A model generated the notes under the pieces. The model had not been told where the DNA came from. It worked only from the letters and a program-made list of their open reading frames with translations, and searched no databases. A stretch of DNA of 64,000 bases, taken from positions 111,581,036 to 111,645,035 of the forward strand of contig CM043699.1 of the NCBI GenBank assembly GCA_023935145.1, given 5' to 3'. Position 1 is the first letter of the stretch; every line of letters starts with the position of its first letter. Below are positions 13,401 through 24,623 of this stretch, piece by piece. Source of the stretch: Bretschneidera sinensis (taxonomy: Eukaryota > Streptophyta > Magnoliopsida > Brassicales > Akaniaceae). Both the position numbers and the translations under genes were made by a program.

Positions 13401-14534
13401 CTAATAATCGGACTGCATGGACTGAAAACCGGACTCCATCGTCATCTGAAGACTCGTGATAGCTCGTAGGATATCACCATATCCAGTCTGACCAGTACTC
13501 AAGCCACCAATGGGAGGTGCTCGGGTATCTGTCTCCATCTCAGCAGCCGTATCAGCATCCTCATCACTGTCACTCGCATCCTCTCGAATCCTTAGGCGCT
13601 TTCCAGCCTTTGGATAGAGAAACCCTTCACGAACAGTACATCCCATCTTCTTCAGAGATGAGATGTTGATGATATCCGTCAATCCGATATCCTGAGCCTC
13701 GGAGGCAGGCAAAGGTACCCGGAAGTGCTGGAGGATAAGCGTAATGAGCATCCCATAAGGAAGACACCCGGAGTCGTTTGCTTCGCCGTTTATCATGTTG
13801 GCGAGCAGCAGATGATATATATTGAAGTGGTGCCCAGATTTTAGGCACCAAATCAATACCGTATCTATTTTAGATAGATACCCTCGACTCCCGAGTCTCG
13901 GGTGGATGGTCCAACTGACAATCAATTGAAACATCTTTGAGTCGAGGGGCAAGTCACTACATGTGTGAAATGTAGTGGGTCTGTACACATAGTTAGGGTC
14001 GCCCCTGACTATCTGACAGGCCTCTTCAACTTCAAAGTTGTCTGGCCATCCATCCAGACTCCATTGAACCCCCCTTATAGGGATTCTCAGAATGCTCATC
14101 AAGAGGTCAGTGTTGACCTCAAACTCCACACCGCTAACTCTGGTTCTGAATCTCAGAGCCAGAGGACTGGGTTTCACCAAGTTCGCATAGAACTGGTGAA
14201 TCAGTCGCGGGTAATATTTTTCATGAATTCTGACCAGTGGGGTCAGATTTATTGCCTCAAAGGCTGGTAGAATATCGAAATTACCATGACGAATGGAGTC
14301 GAAATCAACGACTCTACCCATCATGATTTTCTTGTGACGGATTATAGAGTTATACCTCTTATGAGCCGCTGGGCTGTAAAACAGAGCCTGCTCCAACTCT
14401 GTTCTGGGCTCCTTGCTGGATGACCCTGCTACTCCTTTCCCTTTCGACTCCGAAGCCGAAGGTTTTGAAGACCTTGGCTTTTTGGGCGCATTAGGTCCAC
14501 TTGTTGTGAGTTTTATACGGATTTTGTCACTCAT
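13401..14534 (-). CDS. Envelope-position ORF of the SIRE element (putative plant transposon protein domain)
   Basis: An uninterrupted frame of 377 residues lies downstream of pol in the same orientation, as the env-like ORF does in SIRE1 and Maximus elements. The N-terminus is basic and serine/lysine-rich (KKPRSSKPSASESKGKG). Residues 60-290 look like the globular 'putative plant transposon protein' domain (PF20167 from memory), with words RVVDFDSI, FYANL, DLLMSILRIP, SWTIHPRLGSRG and FNIYHLLLANMI. The C-terminus is acidic (DASDSDEDADTAAE). No signal peptide or clear membrane segment is visible, so a real envelope role is not supported. It remains open while gag carries stops. It may be read from a spliced or read-through transcript. 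Family assignment is confident; function is unknown. Confidence 0.8.
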   Translation of the reverse strand: MSDKIRIKLTTSGPNAPKKPRSSKPSASESKGKGVAGSSSKEPRTELEQALFYSPAAHKRYNSIIRHKKIMMGRVVDFDSIRHGNFDILPAFEAINLTPLVRIHEKYYPRLIHQFYANLVKPSPLALRFRTRVSGVEFEVNTDLLMSILRIPIRGVQWSLDGWPDNFEVEEACQIVRGDPNYVYRPTTFHTCSDLPLDSKMFQLIVSWTIHPRLGSRGYLSKIDTVLIWCLKSGHHFNIYHLLLANMINGEANDSGCLPYGMLITLILQHFRVPLPASEAQDIGLTDIINISSLKKMGCTVREGFLYPKAGKRLRIREDASDSDEDADTAAEMETDTRAPPIGGLSTGQTGYGDILRAITSLQMTMESGFQSMQSDY

Positions 14535-14763
14535 TTTCGAGAAATTTGAAGTTTTTGGAAAAAGGAAATTTGGTAAAAATGAGAGATTTTAACCGTAGAA
14601 AGTTAAAAATCTCTTTAGAAATGATTAGATCGGTGTGTTTAGAAGGGATTTGGATGGTTTTTAGATCAAAAAGATGAATTTTTCTAGAGAGAGAAAGATT
14701 GGGCTTTTTGAAAATGGCGTAAAAATGGCGAAAATGAACAGTCCTTTTTATAGAATCGCGATA

Positions 14764-15102
14764 TCAGTCGACTGGGGTCGATGTACCAGTCGATTGGGTC
14801 CCTTTGAAAAGATGAACAGTTTCTTTACCAGTCGACTGGGTAAACGTACCAGTCGACTGGGTCAACTGACAGAGAGATACCAGTCGACTGGGCTATTTTT
14901 ACCAGTCGACTGGAGGACAAGGGGTATTAAAAAAAATTTGGCTCCAAGCAGGATTTGATCTTATAGACGACTGGAGAAGACTTAACAGTCGTCTGGAAGT
15001 TTTGACAGAGAGTTACCAGTCGACTGGATTAAATTTACCAGTCGACTGGAAACACAGGCAAAGACTTACCAGTCGACTGGAGAGCATTTACCAGTCGACT
15101 GG
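14764..15102. repeat. Internal array of CCAGTCGACTGG palindromes between pol and the env-position ORF
   Basis: Eight perfect copies and several variants (TCAGTCGACTGG, CCAGTCGATTGG, and decayed forms near 14967 and 14985) fall between the end of pol and the next ORF. This is the same motif as in both LTRs, although the surrounding sequence differs. It lies in non-coding sequence upstream of the env-position ORF on its own strand. Confidence 0.9.
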
Positions 15103-15242
15103 ATCCTGAGTAAAATTTTCAGTCCTGAATTTTTAGCACGATTTTGTTTATCTATGACATTTTTGAGTGAAGGGAATAGTTAAACATGGATTAATACTCT
15201 ATCACTCAATGTCAAACATGCAAATAATGAAATGAGATGCAA

Positions 15243-18200
15243 TCAAACATTCAATTTATCAAAATCAAGCAATCCCATCAACTTTTTAATCTTACAAAAA
15301 CTAGCTTCACTTAAGGGTTTTGTAAGAATATCAGCTATTTGATCTTCTGAAGGTATAAATTCTAATCTTATATCACCTTTTTGAGCATGGTCTCTTAAGA
15401 AATGATGTCTAATATCTATATGCTTGGTTCTAGAGTGCTGAATAGGATTTTTGGTTAGGTTGATGGCACTAGTATTATCACAAAATATAGGAATATTTTT
15501 GAGACTCATGCCATAGTCTTCTAGTTGTTGTTTCATCCATAGTACTTGGGCACAACAACTGCCAGCTGCTACATATTCCGCCTCAGCGGTTGATAGTGCA
15601 ACTGAATTCTGTTTCTTGGAGAACCAAGAAGTTAACATAGCACCTAAGAATTGGCATGTTCCACTTGTGCTTTTTCTATCTAACCTACATCCAGCAAAAT
15701 CAGCATCCGAATATCCTACTAGCTCAAAAGATGATTCTCTAGAATACCATAATCCTATGGTCTGGGTCCCTTGTAGATATCTAAGGATTCTTTTTACTGC
15801 AACTACATGTGATTCCTTAGGATTAGATTGAAATCTAGCGCACATGCATACACTGAACATGATATCAGGTCTACTTGCAGTCAAGTACAGTAAAGCACCT
15901 ATCATGCTTCTATAATATTTAGAATCTATAGTTTTACCTTCTTCATCAAGATCAAGTTTGGTAGTTGTGCTCATAGGCGTTCCAATTGGCTTTAAGCTTT
16001 CCATCCCGAACCTCTTTAGTAGATCTTTGATGTACTTTTGTTGATTGATGAAGATACCTCCTTTTAGTTGCTTGATTTGCAGTCCAAGGAAGTAGGTAAG
16101 TTCTCCCATCATGCTCATTTCAAATTCACCTTGCATGCACTTTGCAAACTCTTGACACATAGATTCATTAGTAGCACCAAATATAATATCATCAACATAT
16201 ATTTGAACTATCAAAGTGTCATTTTTGTGAGTTTTTGTGAAGAGAGTTGTATCTATTCTTCCTCTTACAAAATCATTATCAATCAAAAATTTACTTAGTC
16301 TTTCATACCATGCCCTTGGAGCTTGCTTCAACCCATATAGAGCCTTAGAAAGCTTGTAGACATGATTTGGAAGACTAGGGTTTTCAAAACCAAGAGGTTG
16401 TTCAACATAAACCTCTTCTTCTATAAAGCCATTTAAAAAGGCACTTTTCACATCCATTTGAAATAGTTTAAATTTATTAAAGCATGCAAAGGCTAATAAC
16501 ATTCGAATAGCCTCTAATCTAGCTACGGGAGCATAGGTTTCATCAAAATCTATTCCTTCCTCTTGGTTATATCCCTTAGCAACTAGTCTAGCCTTATTTC
16601 TAGTTACTATTCCATTTTCATCCATTTTATTTCTATATACCCATTTAGTTCCAATAATTGAATGATCTTTAGGTCTTGGAACTAGTTCCCACACATTGTT
16701 TCTCTTAAATTGATTTATCTCTACCTGCATTGCAATTATCCAATCATTATCTTTTTCAGCTTCTATAAATGTCTTAGGTTCTACTTGAGACAAATACGCT
16801 ACAAAATTGCAAATATTTCTAATGGAAGAGCGAGTTCTTACCCCTTGTGAAGGATCACCAATTACTTGATCAATTGGATGATGATTTACATACCTCCAAT
16901 CCTTGGGTAGATTTTTCTCTTGTTGACTTGAGGATGGTTGGTCCAAATTAGGAGTTGCCATCCCTTCATTTGTTTGAGTAGAACTCTCTTTTAGGTCAAC
17001 AATGGGAGTAGGAGTTTCCATTCTTGGAATAAAATATGCATCATCTTTAAAGGAAACTTCTCCACTACTCATTGGGTTAGATTCATCAATAGTTACATGC
17101 AAAGATTCTTCTACTACTAGAGTTCTCTTATTGAAAACTCTATAAGCCTTACTAGTAGTAGAATATCCTAAAAATATCCCTTCATCGGTCTTGGAATCAA
17201 ATTTACCCAAGTTAGTTTTATTGTTATTTAAGATGAAGCACTTACTACCAAATGCACGAAAATAGGAAATATTGGGCTTTCTCCCTTTCCATAGTTCATA
17301 AGGTGTTTTATCAAGCAGGGGCCTTATCAAAATTCTATTTAAAATATAGCAAGAAGTATTCACGGCTTCAGCCCAAAAATATTTTGGTAAATTATTTTCA
17401 CAAAGCATTGTTCTTGAAAATTCTTCTAGAACTCTATTTTTCCTCTCAACAACTCCATTTTGTTGAGGAGTTCTAGGAGCTGTAAAGTTGTGATTAATTC
17501 CATTTTCATCACAAAATTTTGAAAAGCTTTGATTTTCAAATTCTTTGCCATGATCACTTCTTATGCTTGAAATACAAATACCTTTTTCATTTTGTACCTT
17601 TTTGCAAAACTTTTCAAATCCTTTGAAAGCTTCATCCTTATAAGCAATAAAAATAACAAAGGTATATCTTGAATAGTCATCAACAATAACAAGAGCATAT
17701 TGATGGCCACCTAGACTAATGGTACTAATTGGACCAAATAAGTCCATATGCAAAAGTTCCAAAGGTCTAGTAGTTGAGATAACATTTTTTGCTTTGAAAG
17801 ATATCCTAGATTGTTTTCCCATTTGACAAGCATTGCAAATTTTGTTTTTCTCAAAATTGATTTTAGGAAGACCAATAACTAAATCTTTTCTTGAAACAAT
17901 TTTTAGCAAGTTCATGTTTACATGACCAAGCCTTCTATGCCATAGCCATTGATTTTCACTAAAAGCAGGAAAACATTTTTCATTATTGGAATGTAAGGAT
18001 TTCAAATCAACTATATAGACATTTTCATGTCTATGGCCAATGAATTTGATCTTGTTGCTCTTGATGTCTATAACTAGACAATGAGAGGTCTCAAATGTGA
18101 CTTTATATCCTTTGTCACATAATTGACTAATGCTAAGTAAATTTGGCTTTAGGCCTTGTACTAGCAATACATTATCTAAAGTTGAGAAATCATTACCGAC

Positions 18201-18365
18201 TTTTCCATGCCCGATGATCTTTATTTTAGTATTGTCTCCAATGGTCACAAGTCCACCATCTCTTAGAGTTAGCTCCTTGAATACGCTTTTATCACCGGTC
18301 ATATGCTTCGAGCAACCGCTATCAAGGTACCAACAGTTACCTTTCTCCTTGGTGTGAAGGCAAAT
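15243..18365 (-). CDS. SIRE Copia pol: protease end, integrase, reverse transcriptase, RNase H
   Basis: The frame is open from the stop at 18366-18368 to 15243. The protease active site reads [13 protein letters not shown] at about 18335-18295. Counting from Met at 18302, residues 110-170 are the GAG-pre-integrase zinc region ([11 protein letters not shown] ... CNACQMGKQ). Residues 180-300 are the integrase core with [17 protein letters not shown] and QNGVVERKN supplying the D-D-E triad. Residues about 530-770 are the RVT_2 reverse transcriptase ([22 protein letters not shown], catalytic [11 protein letters not shown]). Residues 860-1000 are RNase H ([31 protein letters not shown]). All catalytic motifs look intact over more than 1000 codons, so the enzyme may be functional if expressed past the upstream stops. 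Confidence 0.95.
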   Translation of the reverse strand: MCLHTKEKGNCWYLDSGCSKHMTGDKSVFKELTLRDGGLVTIGDNTKIKIIGHGKVGNDFSTLDNVLLVQGLKPNLLSISQLCDKGYKVTFETSHCLVIDIKSNKIKFIGHRHENVYIVDLKSLHSNNEKCFPAFSENQWLWHRRLGHVNMNLLKIVSRKDLVIGLPKINFEKNKICNACQMGKQSRISFKAKNVISTTRPLELLHMDLFGPISTISLGGHQYALVIVDDYSRYTFVIFIAYKDEAFKGFEKFCKKVQNEKGICISSIRSDHGKEFENQSFSKFCDENGINHNFTAPRTPQQNGVVERKNRVLEEFSRTMLCENNLPKYFWAEAVNTSCYILNRILIRPLLDKTPYELWKGRKPNISYFRAFGSKCFILNNNKTNLGKFDSKTDEGIFLGYSTTSKAYRVFNKRTLVVEESLHVTIDESNPMSSGEVSFKDDAYFIPRMETPTPIVDLKESSTQTNEGMATPNLDQPSSSQQEKNLPKDWRYVNHHPIDQVIGDPSQGVRTRSSIRNICNFVAYLSQVEPKTFIEAEKDNDWIIAMQVEINQFKRNNVWELVPRPKDHSIIGTKWVYRNKMDENGIVTRNKARLVAKGYNQEEGIDFDETYAPVARLEAIRMLLAFACFNKFKLFQMDVKSAFLNGFIEEEVYVEQPLGFENPSLPNHVYKLSKALYGLKQAPRAWYERLSKFLIDNDFVRGRIDTTLFTKTHKNDTLIVQIYVDDIIFGATNESMCQEFAKCMQGEFEMSMMGELTYFLGLQIKQLKGGIFINQQKYIKDLLKRFGMESLKPIGTPMSTTTKLDLDEEGKTIDSKYYRSMIGALLYLTASRPDIMFSVCMCARFQSNPKESHVVAVKRILRYLQGTQTIGLWYSRESSFELVGYSDADFAGCRLDRKSTSGTCQFLGAMLTSWFSKKQNSVALSTAEAEYVAAGSCCAQVLWMKQQLEDYGMSLKNIPIFCDNTSAINLTKNPIQHSRTKHIDIRHHFLRDHAQKGDIRLEFIPSEDQIADILTKPLSEASFCKIKKLMGLLDFDKLNV

Positions 18366-20381
18366 CTACATCACACAAGGATATACGATAGCATTTTTAG
18401 GTACCCAAAATTTCTTGGGTCCTTTGGGGTTAGTCCTTGAAAATACGGTTCCTTTAGGGACCCATACTTTCTTAACAATATATGGTGCTCTATGAACATG
18501 TTGATGATGCACAATCCTAGCATTATAGTCATAGAAATTTCTAGGAAATTTTACATGTGCATTCCTATAATCCTTAGGATGATAGTTCCTAGGATACATG
18601 ATTCTATGGTAAGGGGTATGAAAATGCATGTCATTTCCAGAAAATGAACGATGATGCATTCTAGGATACATGCTAGCATATGTATGCAAGTTATTTCTAG
18701 AATAGCCATGATGGTGATTCCTAGGATGAGCATGAGCAGAATGGATTCTTTGATTATATACATTGTTCCTAGAATGAGCATACAAATAAGCATGAGTATT
18801 TTTAGGATGCTTCAATTTAGTATGATCATTTAAGTTTCTAGACTTCCTCGGATTTATCAAGGGAGTGCTTTTAACAAGGTTAGGAGCTTTTGAAGTAGAA
18901 GCTCCATCTACACAAGAGGCTTTTATGAATAAGCTCTCTTTTGTTTTTTGTTTTCCCAATGGAGAATATCCTACACCAGATTTTCCTCCACTTAATCTTT
19001 GGGAAGAAAGCACTTCATCAAGTTTTTCTTTACCAAGCATAAGTCTAGATACAGTGCTGTTTAATTCAGAAATTTTATTTTTCAAATTCTCATTTTCATC
19101 TTTAAGAAAATCTTGAGACGAATTATACAGTAAAGATGATAATTTTTCTTTTTCTTCTCTAAGAACTATCATTTCTTTAGAAAGAGATGATACTTCTTTC
19201 TTAATAACAGAATTTCTAGAATCAAATTTCTTTAATTCTTCATGCATTTCATTTATGACTTCTAGCAGTTCTTCACTACTAGTAACAATATTATTTTTTG
19301 AAGAGGGAGAAGAAGTTACCTCACTTTCATCATCGATTGCCATCAAACAAAGGTTGGCAATTTCTTCGTATCCGATTTCTTTGTCTGATGACTCATCTTC
19401 TTCGTCATCACTCCAGGTAGTTGCTACCATAGCTTTCTTCTTGAAGCCCTTGTATGGTTTGCTTGAAATCGGACAGTCAGCTTTTATATGCCCTGGCTTC
19501 TTGCAGCCATAGCACATAAGTGGTTCCTTTTTTGAGGTGGGATCCTTTGAGTAAGGTTTCTTGCTTTTCTTCAAGAACCTATGGAATCGTCTAGTGATTA
19601 AAGCCATTTCACCATCCTCTTCACTGCTCTTTGCTTCTTGTTCTAATTCCTTTTCTTTGTTGCTCGTAGAAGCTTTGAGAGCAATTTACTTTTTCTTATT
19701 CTCATCATCATTGACGATGGGAGTCATTTCTTCCATCTCGTATGTCAATAATGACCCAAGCAGCGTTTCAACATCAAGCTTGTCAAGATTTTTGGCCTCC
19801 TGAATGGCTGTCCTCTTTGGTTTCCATTCTGGTGGCAGAGATCTTAAGATTTTTCTGGTTAGTTCAACTTCCTCAATATTCTTGCCAAGCAATTTTAAAC
19901 CATTTATAATAGTAGTGAATCGTGAGTGCATTTCGGAAATGGTTTCGTTAGGAGACATCTTAAAAGATTCATACTCAGAAATTAGCATGTAAATTTTAGA
20001 CTTTTTTACTTCACTTGTTCCTTCATATGTGACTTGCAATTTATCCCATATTTCTTTAGCAGAAACACATGCAGATATTTTGTTATATTCAGAAATATCT
20101 AAGGCACAATGTAGCATGCTTGTTGCTCTGCTATTGAGAGACATCGTTCTACAATCCTCGTCAGTAAACTCAGTTTTGAGTTTAGGCATTGTATGAAGAG
20201 TCTCTCCAATAACTATTTCTTTTGAGGGAATTTTAGGTCCCTCTTCTATAATTCTCCATAGATTGTAATCTTGTCCTTCGACGAAGATTTTCATTCTATT
20301 TTTCCAGTAATTATAATTTGATCCATTGAACAATGGTGGTCTAGTATAAGAGTGTCCTTCAGAGTAGCTATTTGCTGCCAT
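18366..20381 (-). pseudogene. SIRE Copia gag, interrupted by one in-frame stop
   Basis: The frame starts at Met 20381 (MAANSYSEGHSYTRPPLFNG) and contains the UBN2-type gag domain (FNGSNYNYWKNRMKIF, AKEIWDKLQVTYEGT, KILRSLPPEW). It stops at 19686-19688 (TAA). The same frame then reopens and runs to a TAG at 18366-18368. The second half holds the CCHC zinc knuckle CYGCKKPGHIKADCP, a coiled-coil-like glutamate/lysine stretch, and a His/Asn/Arg-rich region. In-frame continuity on both sides of each stop argues for point nonsense changes rather than separate genes. Translational read-through of the TAG cannot be excluded from sequence. Gag forms the virus-like particle and binds element RNA. Confidence 0.9.
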
Positions 20382-20421
20382 TGGATCAACTCTAGGAATT
20401 TAAGCCTTATAAAGAGAACGA

Positions 20422-20434
20422 GGCTCTGATACCA
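20422..20434 (-). promoter_or_regulatory. Primer-binding site of the SIRE element (initiator tRNA-Met type)
   Basis: On the minus strand TGGTATCAGAGCC follows the 5' LTR end after two bases. This matches the 3' end of plant initiator tRNA-Met, the usual Copia primer. Confidence 0.92.
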
Positions 20435-20436
20435 AT

Positions 20437-21558
20437 TGTAACTCAAGGTTTCAACCCAAGAGGGGGGGTGAATTGGGTTTTTAAAAACTTTTGCGGAATT
20501 TATACAAGTTTATAAAAACTGATAAGCAACAAATAAATAATATAAGTAAAAAGCTGTAAATAAAGAGTTTAAGGAAAGAGGATGCAAACACAGTTATAGT
20601 GGTTCGGCAATATCGGATTCGTTCCGACCCTACGTCAACTCTCTTCAAGGAACTCCTTGAAGTAATCCACTAAGAAAACTTAGTCGCACAACTTAGCCGG
20701 GTGTTGCACAAACCGTACACAAGCAATTTACAGGAATTGCTTAAACCGAAAAATCCCCTTCCTCTCGGAAGTAATCCCTTTACAAAGATGGTGTAAAGTA
20801 AAAGGTAGAGAGACAACAAATGAAAGCTTATTACAACAGAAATGTCTCTCTTTCAAAGTAAAGCTTGAAGGAATGGCTCAATAAGATTATTTCAAAGCTT
20901 TTTGTGTTTCAAGAGTATAAAACTTGATTATATGAGATCAACTCTTTTTGAATATATGCTTCTTGTTTTTGAATGCTTTGCTGAATGGGTTTATATAGTA
21001 ATCAATTAATATGACCGTTTTGGACTTTAATTTGAAAAAGATTTACTTTAAAACGTTCAGATTTGGAGTCCAACGGTCATATTTTCGAACTACCAGTTGA
21101 CTGGGTCGAGATACCAGTCGACTGGGTTCACTTGAAAAATATACGTTTTTAGACCTTCTGGGTATCCAGTCGACTGGTATATATCATCCAGTCGACTGGG
21201 TACCTTCTGACCCATATACCAGTCAACTGGTATATGTACCCAGTCGACTGGGTTGTCTTCCAACCCAGTTTTTCTTCTGTTTTTCATTAAAAACATTTAA
21301 AAATAATGGTTTTAGAAAAACCTTTTGTTTTTGAGCCATTGAACAAGCTAATACAATGTATGAGTGAGACTTACATTGGTTCTAAACCTTAAGACTTATA
21401 CTAGATTTTCAGTCTTCACTTGATACTTGATTTGGTTCGAGTTTTTGCACTTTGTTCCTTGGTTGAATGTGTTTGATCCTTAATACAACTTAGTTTAAAC
21501 ATGTTAGTTAAATAACAGTTGTGTTTTGCCATCATTAAAATACGGGCGAGGGTCAACA
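20437..21558 (-). repeat. 5' LTR of the SIRE element, 1122 bp
   Basis: On the plus strand it begins TGTAACTCAAGG and ends GAGGGTCAACA, giving TG...CA ends in element orientation. It carries six palindromes starting at 21093, 21114, 21166, 21188, 21219 and 21240, two of which have one base changed (CCAGTTGACTGG, CCAGTCAACTGG). The element's promoter should lie here. Confidence 0.93.
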
Positions 21559-21563
21559 GAAAT

Positions 21564-22218
21564 GGAGTCAATTTCATAATGAGATTGAATGCCACATCAT
21601 CAAATAAAGAGAATCTAAATCCAAAATATTAGACCAAATCATGTAATGATGTGAATTTATTGGTATATAACCCTACCAAAAAATTTTCAGTGGTATGGAA
21701 TTGAAGTTTTTTTTATTGAATTGCAAACATCTAATTCTCAACACAATTTATATAAAAGAAGTCCTTAACATAAAAGAGAAAGAAAAAAAAAACAATTGAA
21801 GATGTTTGAAACTTAGTTTTTGAGCATCCAGTCAATAAATAATTATTTAAGTATATTCATAAAATTTGATTCAAAGTTTTTATATTAGAAGTTGGATTTG
21901 TATATGGGTGTCAGCTAGCTTAATTGATGTTGTGGTATAAAATAAAGAAGAGAATTCCTGATCTCACATCATTGAGGAGTATAGAGATTGTGGCTTATAA
22001 GGTGGGGAATCTCCTTTCATGTGAGACACCTTTTAAAGATGGGATGGATAAAGAATAAGAATGAGCTATCTTTCATTGTGTAGCTCATAGGCCAAGTGAG
22101 TCTCATTTGAAAAAAAAAAAGATAAAGAAAAGTTGGATTCATATCAAAATTTTTATAAGAACTTAAAATCGCGAAAAGTTGATTATATCAACTCTTAATT
22201 ACATCATTTGAATATATT
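21564..22218. other. Intergenic spacer between two Copia elements
   Basis: No gene is seen. The portion 21955-22110 (CTCACATCATTGAGGAGTAT ... TTATAAGGTGGGG) has the look of plant LTR or TRIM termini, but I found no partner copy. Confidence 0.4.
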
Positions 22219-22223
22219 ATAAA

Positions 22224-22789
22224 TATTAAGATTTTACCTCTAAAATTCACCTACTCAAATTTTAGGCAAAAAATACAATCACAACAATTAAATAGGCAAA
22301 ACAAACAAATATCAAGAATATAACAATTTAATGTGGTTTGACAACCTTTTTGCCTATATTCACCAACAAACCCCACCGGTTAATTAATCTTCAATTACAA
22401 CTTTAAGAAGAGTAAATTTGCTAAACTCTTACTAGCTTACAATCCAAAAGTCTCAATACAACCAAAACTCTCAATCTAACTTTAGTTTTTAGTGCTTCCT
22501 CTAATTAACAACCTAAAACCTCAATACACCAAAATCTCTCATTCTATATCTAGTAGTAAACGCCTTTGATTTACAATATATATTAGAATTATGAGAATAC
22601 CTCAAACTTATCTAGGACTCTCTTTATATAAAAGATATTTTCCTAATACTACTAGGAAAATAACAACAACATAAGAAACTACTATTACTCTTACTAAAAT
22701 AAGTAACCATCCAATAGGAAACTAGGAAACCACTTTTTTCAAACCAATTAGAAGTCTTCCTTGTGGGGATTTTAGCCAAAATCCCAACA
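22224..22789 (-). repeat. 3' LTR of the short Copia derivative, 566 bp
   Basis: It aligns along its length with 23731-24331 (shared words ATTAAATAGGCAAAACAAACAAAT and TAGCTTACAA). It ends AAAATCCCAACA. Confidence 0.88.
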
Positions 22790-23154
22790 AATCTACACCT
22801 TATATCAAATTTGACTTTTTTCTTTGGTTTGTGCGATATTTGCTCTTCGACTTCTCATCTTCTCTGCTTACTTTCTGAAGCAACCATCCTCTCATTCAAC
22901 ATGTAAAAGTTTTCTTCGTTCATGGTATCTCTCATCACTACCTTTGAACTATCCAAATCTTGCATTTCATCATCCTTATTAGCCTTTCTATTATCACTCT
23001 CCTTCATTCTACTCAACCTTTTAAGTCCTCTATCATGGCCTTACTTTGCAATTGTGTGTGTTCCTCTTTCTCATTGTAGATGCATTCCTTATTTGAAAAA
23101 TCTAGAAACTTTGATCGATCTTTTGTCCACTTTCTTTGAAGTGCTCCACTCCCT

Positions 23155-23625
23155 TTATTTGTTTAGCTCCTCACAAAATATAGTCATGAACAATTCTTTA
23201 TCCCCGAAAACACTTAGCCTTTTCAACTTATCTCTTTCTAGATGTGCCACAGGAACTTCACTATCCATCCAAACTTTTTTCATCTTCAATTCAACAATAT
23301 CTCCATCCATATCTCCATCCTTCAAGTCTAGACAATTGATTAAAGACATAGCTTTGTAGGTCCTCTCAAGTTTGTCCTAAAAAATCTTTAGAGATGTCTC
23401 GAATAACACGATATACCTTATCTTGAGAGCCAACACCAAATGTATTGTGCTCATCATCCTCATTGACATGTCTTCCCAAACTTCTTCCATCGTCTATAAT
23501 GGCTTTGACTCTTCAATCGTCTTGTAGAGCCTTTGTCGCATCAACACATTTTTTACGGAACTTGCCAAAGAGAGAAATCTTTCTTATCATCAAATAACTC
23601 AATATGAATCATACCTATTTTTCTG
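23155..23625 (-). pseudogene. Copia gag remnant inside the short element
   Basis: On the minus strand 23625-23540 reads IELFDDKKDFSLWQV, the usual start of a Copia gag (normally ...KFDGKNDFSLWQ...). After frameshifts and stops, 23500-23335 reads STIHLVLALKIRY and LERTYKAMSLINCLDLK, matching the middle of UBN2 gag domains. No protease, integrase or RT follows. Confidence 0.7.
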
Positions 23626-23730
23626 TATTTTTTCCATCAGAGCCACAACTTTAATACCACTTATTGGGATTTTTTCACCAAAAATCCACCCTAGATCCAC
23701 ACGAATAATAAACATAGCTCTTATACCACT

Positions 23731-24331
23731 TGTTGGGATTTTACCTTTAAAATTCACTAAATCAAATTATAGGCAAAAAACACAAACACAACAATTAAAT
23801 AGGCAAAACAAACAAATAGCAAGAACACGACAATTTAACGTGGTTTGACAACTTTTTTACATACGTCTACCAACAAACCTCATTGGTTTATTAATATTCA
23901 ATTACAACTTTAGGAAGAGCAAAGTTGCTAAAATCTTACTAGCTTACAACCCAAAAGTCCCAATACAACCAAAACTCTTAGCCTAGCTTTAGCTGTAAGT
24001 ACCCATTCTACTTAACGACCCAAATTCCAGAACACTAAAAGCTCTCATCCTAACTCTAGTAGTAAACCCATCTGACTTACAATTTATATTAAAATTATGA
24101 ATGTACCTCAAACCTTTTCTAGAACCCTATTTATATAGAGAATATTTTTCAAATACTACTAAAAAAAGAACAACAATATAGAAAATTGTTGTTACTCCTA
24201 TTAGAATAAGTAACCATTAAATAGGAAACTACTACTACTTCTACTTGAATAAATAACAATAAAATAGGAAACCACTTTTTCCAAATCAATTAGAAGTACT
24301 CTTTGTGGAGAATTGAGTCAAAATCCCAAAA
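23731..24331 (-). repeat. 5' LTR of the short Copia derivative, 601 bp
   Basis: It begins TGTTGGGATTTTACC and ends CAAAATCCCAAAA. The primer-binding site is immediately to its left on the plus strand (23716-23727, read on the minus strand). Confidence 0.88.
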
Positions 24332-24585
24332 ATAAATATTCCTAACTGTGTTTATTTATTTATTTATATATTTTTATCAGAATTTGATATATATATATAT
24401 ACACACACTTCATTTAAAACATAGCTTAACAGGAATGTCCAAGAAATAGATAAGAAGGCAAGGCCATAGGGATTGATAATAAATCGGGGATTGGTATTTA
24501 TTAAAATCCTTTTCTAGTCAAATTTTTTTTAATAATTGGCTATCATTGTTTTTGTTATGTAATATCTAATATTTTTCTTTTTTAC

Positions 24586-24587
<2 letters not shown>

Positions 24588-24622
<35 letters not shown>
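24588..24622. repeat. (ATA)n microsatellite
   Basis: About eleven uninterrupted ATA/AAT repeats. Confidence 0.93.

Positions 24623-24623
<1 letters not shown>

Larger units (their letters stand above)
11392..21558 (-). mobile_element. SIRE/Maximus-type Ty1/copia LTR retrotransposon, full length
   Basis: A complete element of 10.2 kb lies on the minus strand. Its LTRs are 20437-21558 (5') and 11392-12621 (3'). The 5-bp duplication GAAAT flanks it at 11387-11391 and 21559-21563. A tRNA-Met-type primer-binding site abuts the 5' LTR and a polypurine tract abuts the 3' LTR. Gene order is gag, protease, integrase, RT, RNase H, then an extra ORF in the envelope position. This order, with integrase before RT, is Copia; the large size and the env-position ORF point to SIRE/Maximus. 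Two in-frame stops in gag and at the gag-pol boundary suggest it is not autonomous now. The LTRs are nearly identical apart from a repeat-number difference, so insertion is fairly recent. Confidence 0.95.
22224..24331 (-). mobile_element. Short non-autonomous Copia-derived LTR retrotransposon
   Basis: Two direct repeats, 22224-22789 and 23731-24331, enclose only 941 bp. The duplication ATAAA lies at 22219-22223 and 24332-24336. The inner edge of the right repeat is preceded on the minus strand by TGGTATAAGAGC, an 11 of 12 match to the Copia tRNA-Met primer site, so the element reads right to left. The interior keeps only a broken gag. The left LTR now begins TATTAAG where the right one begins TGTTGGG, all differences being G-to-A. 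The element must have depended on another Copia for its enzymes. Confidence 0.88.
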
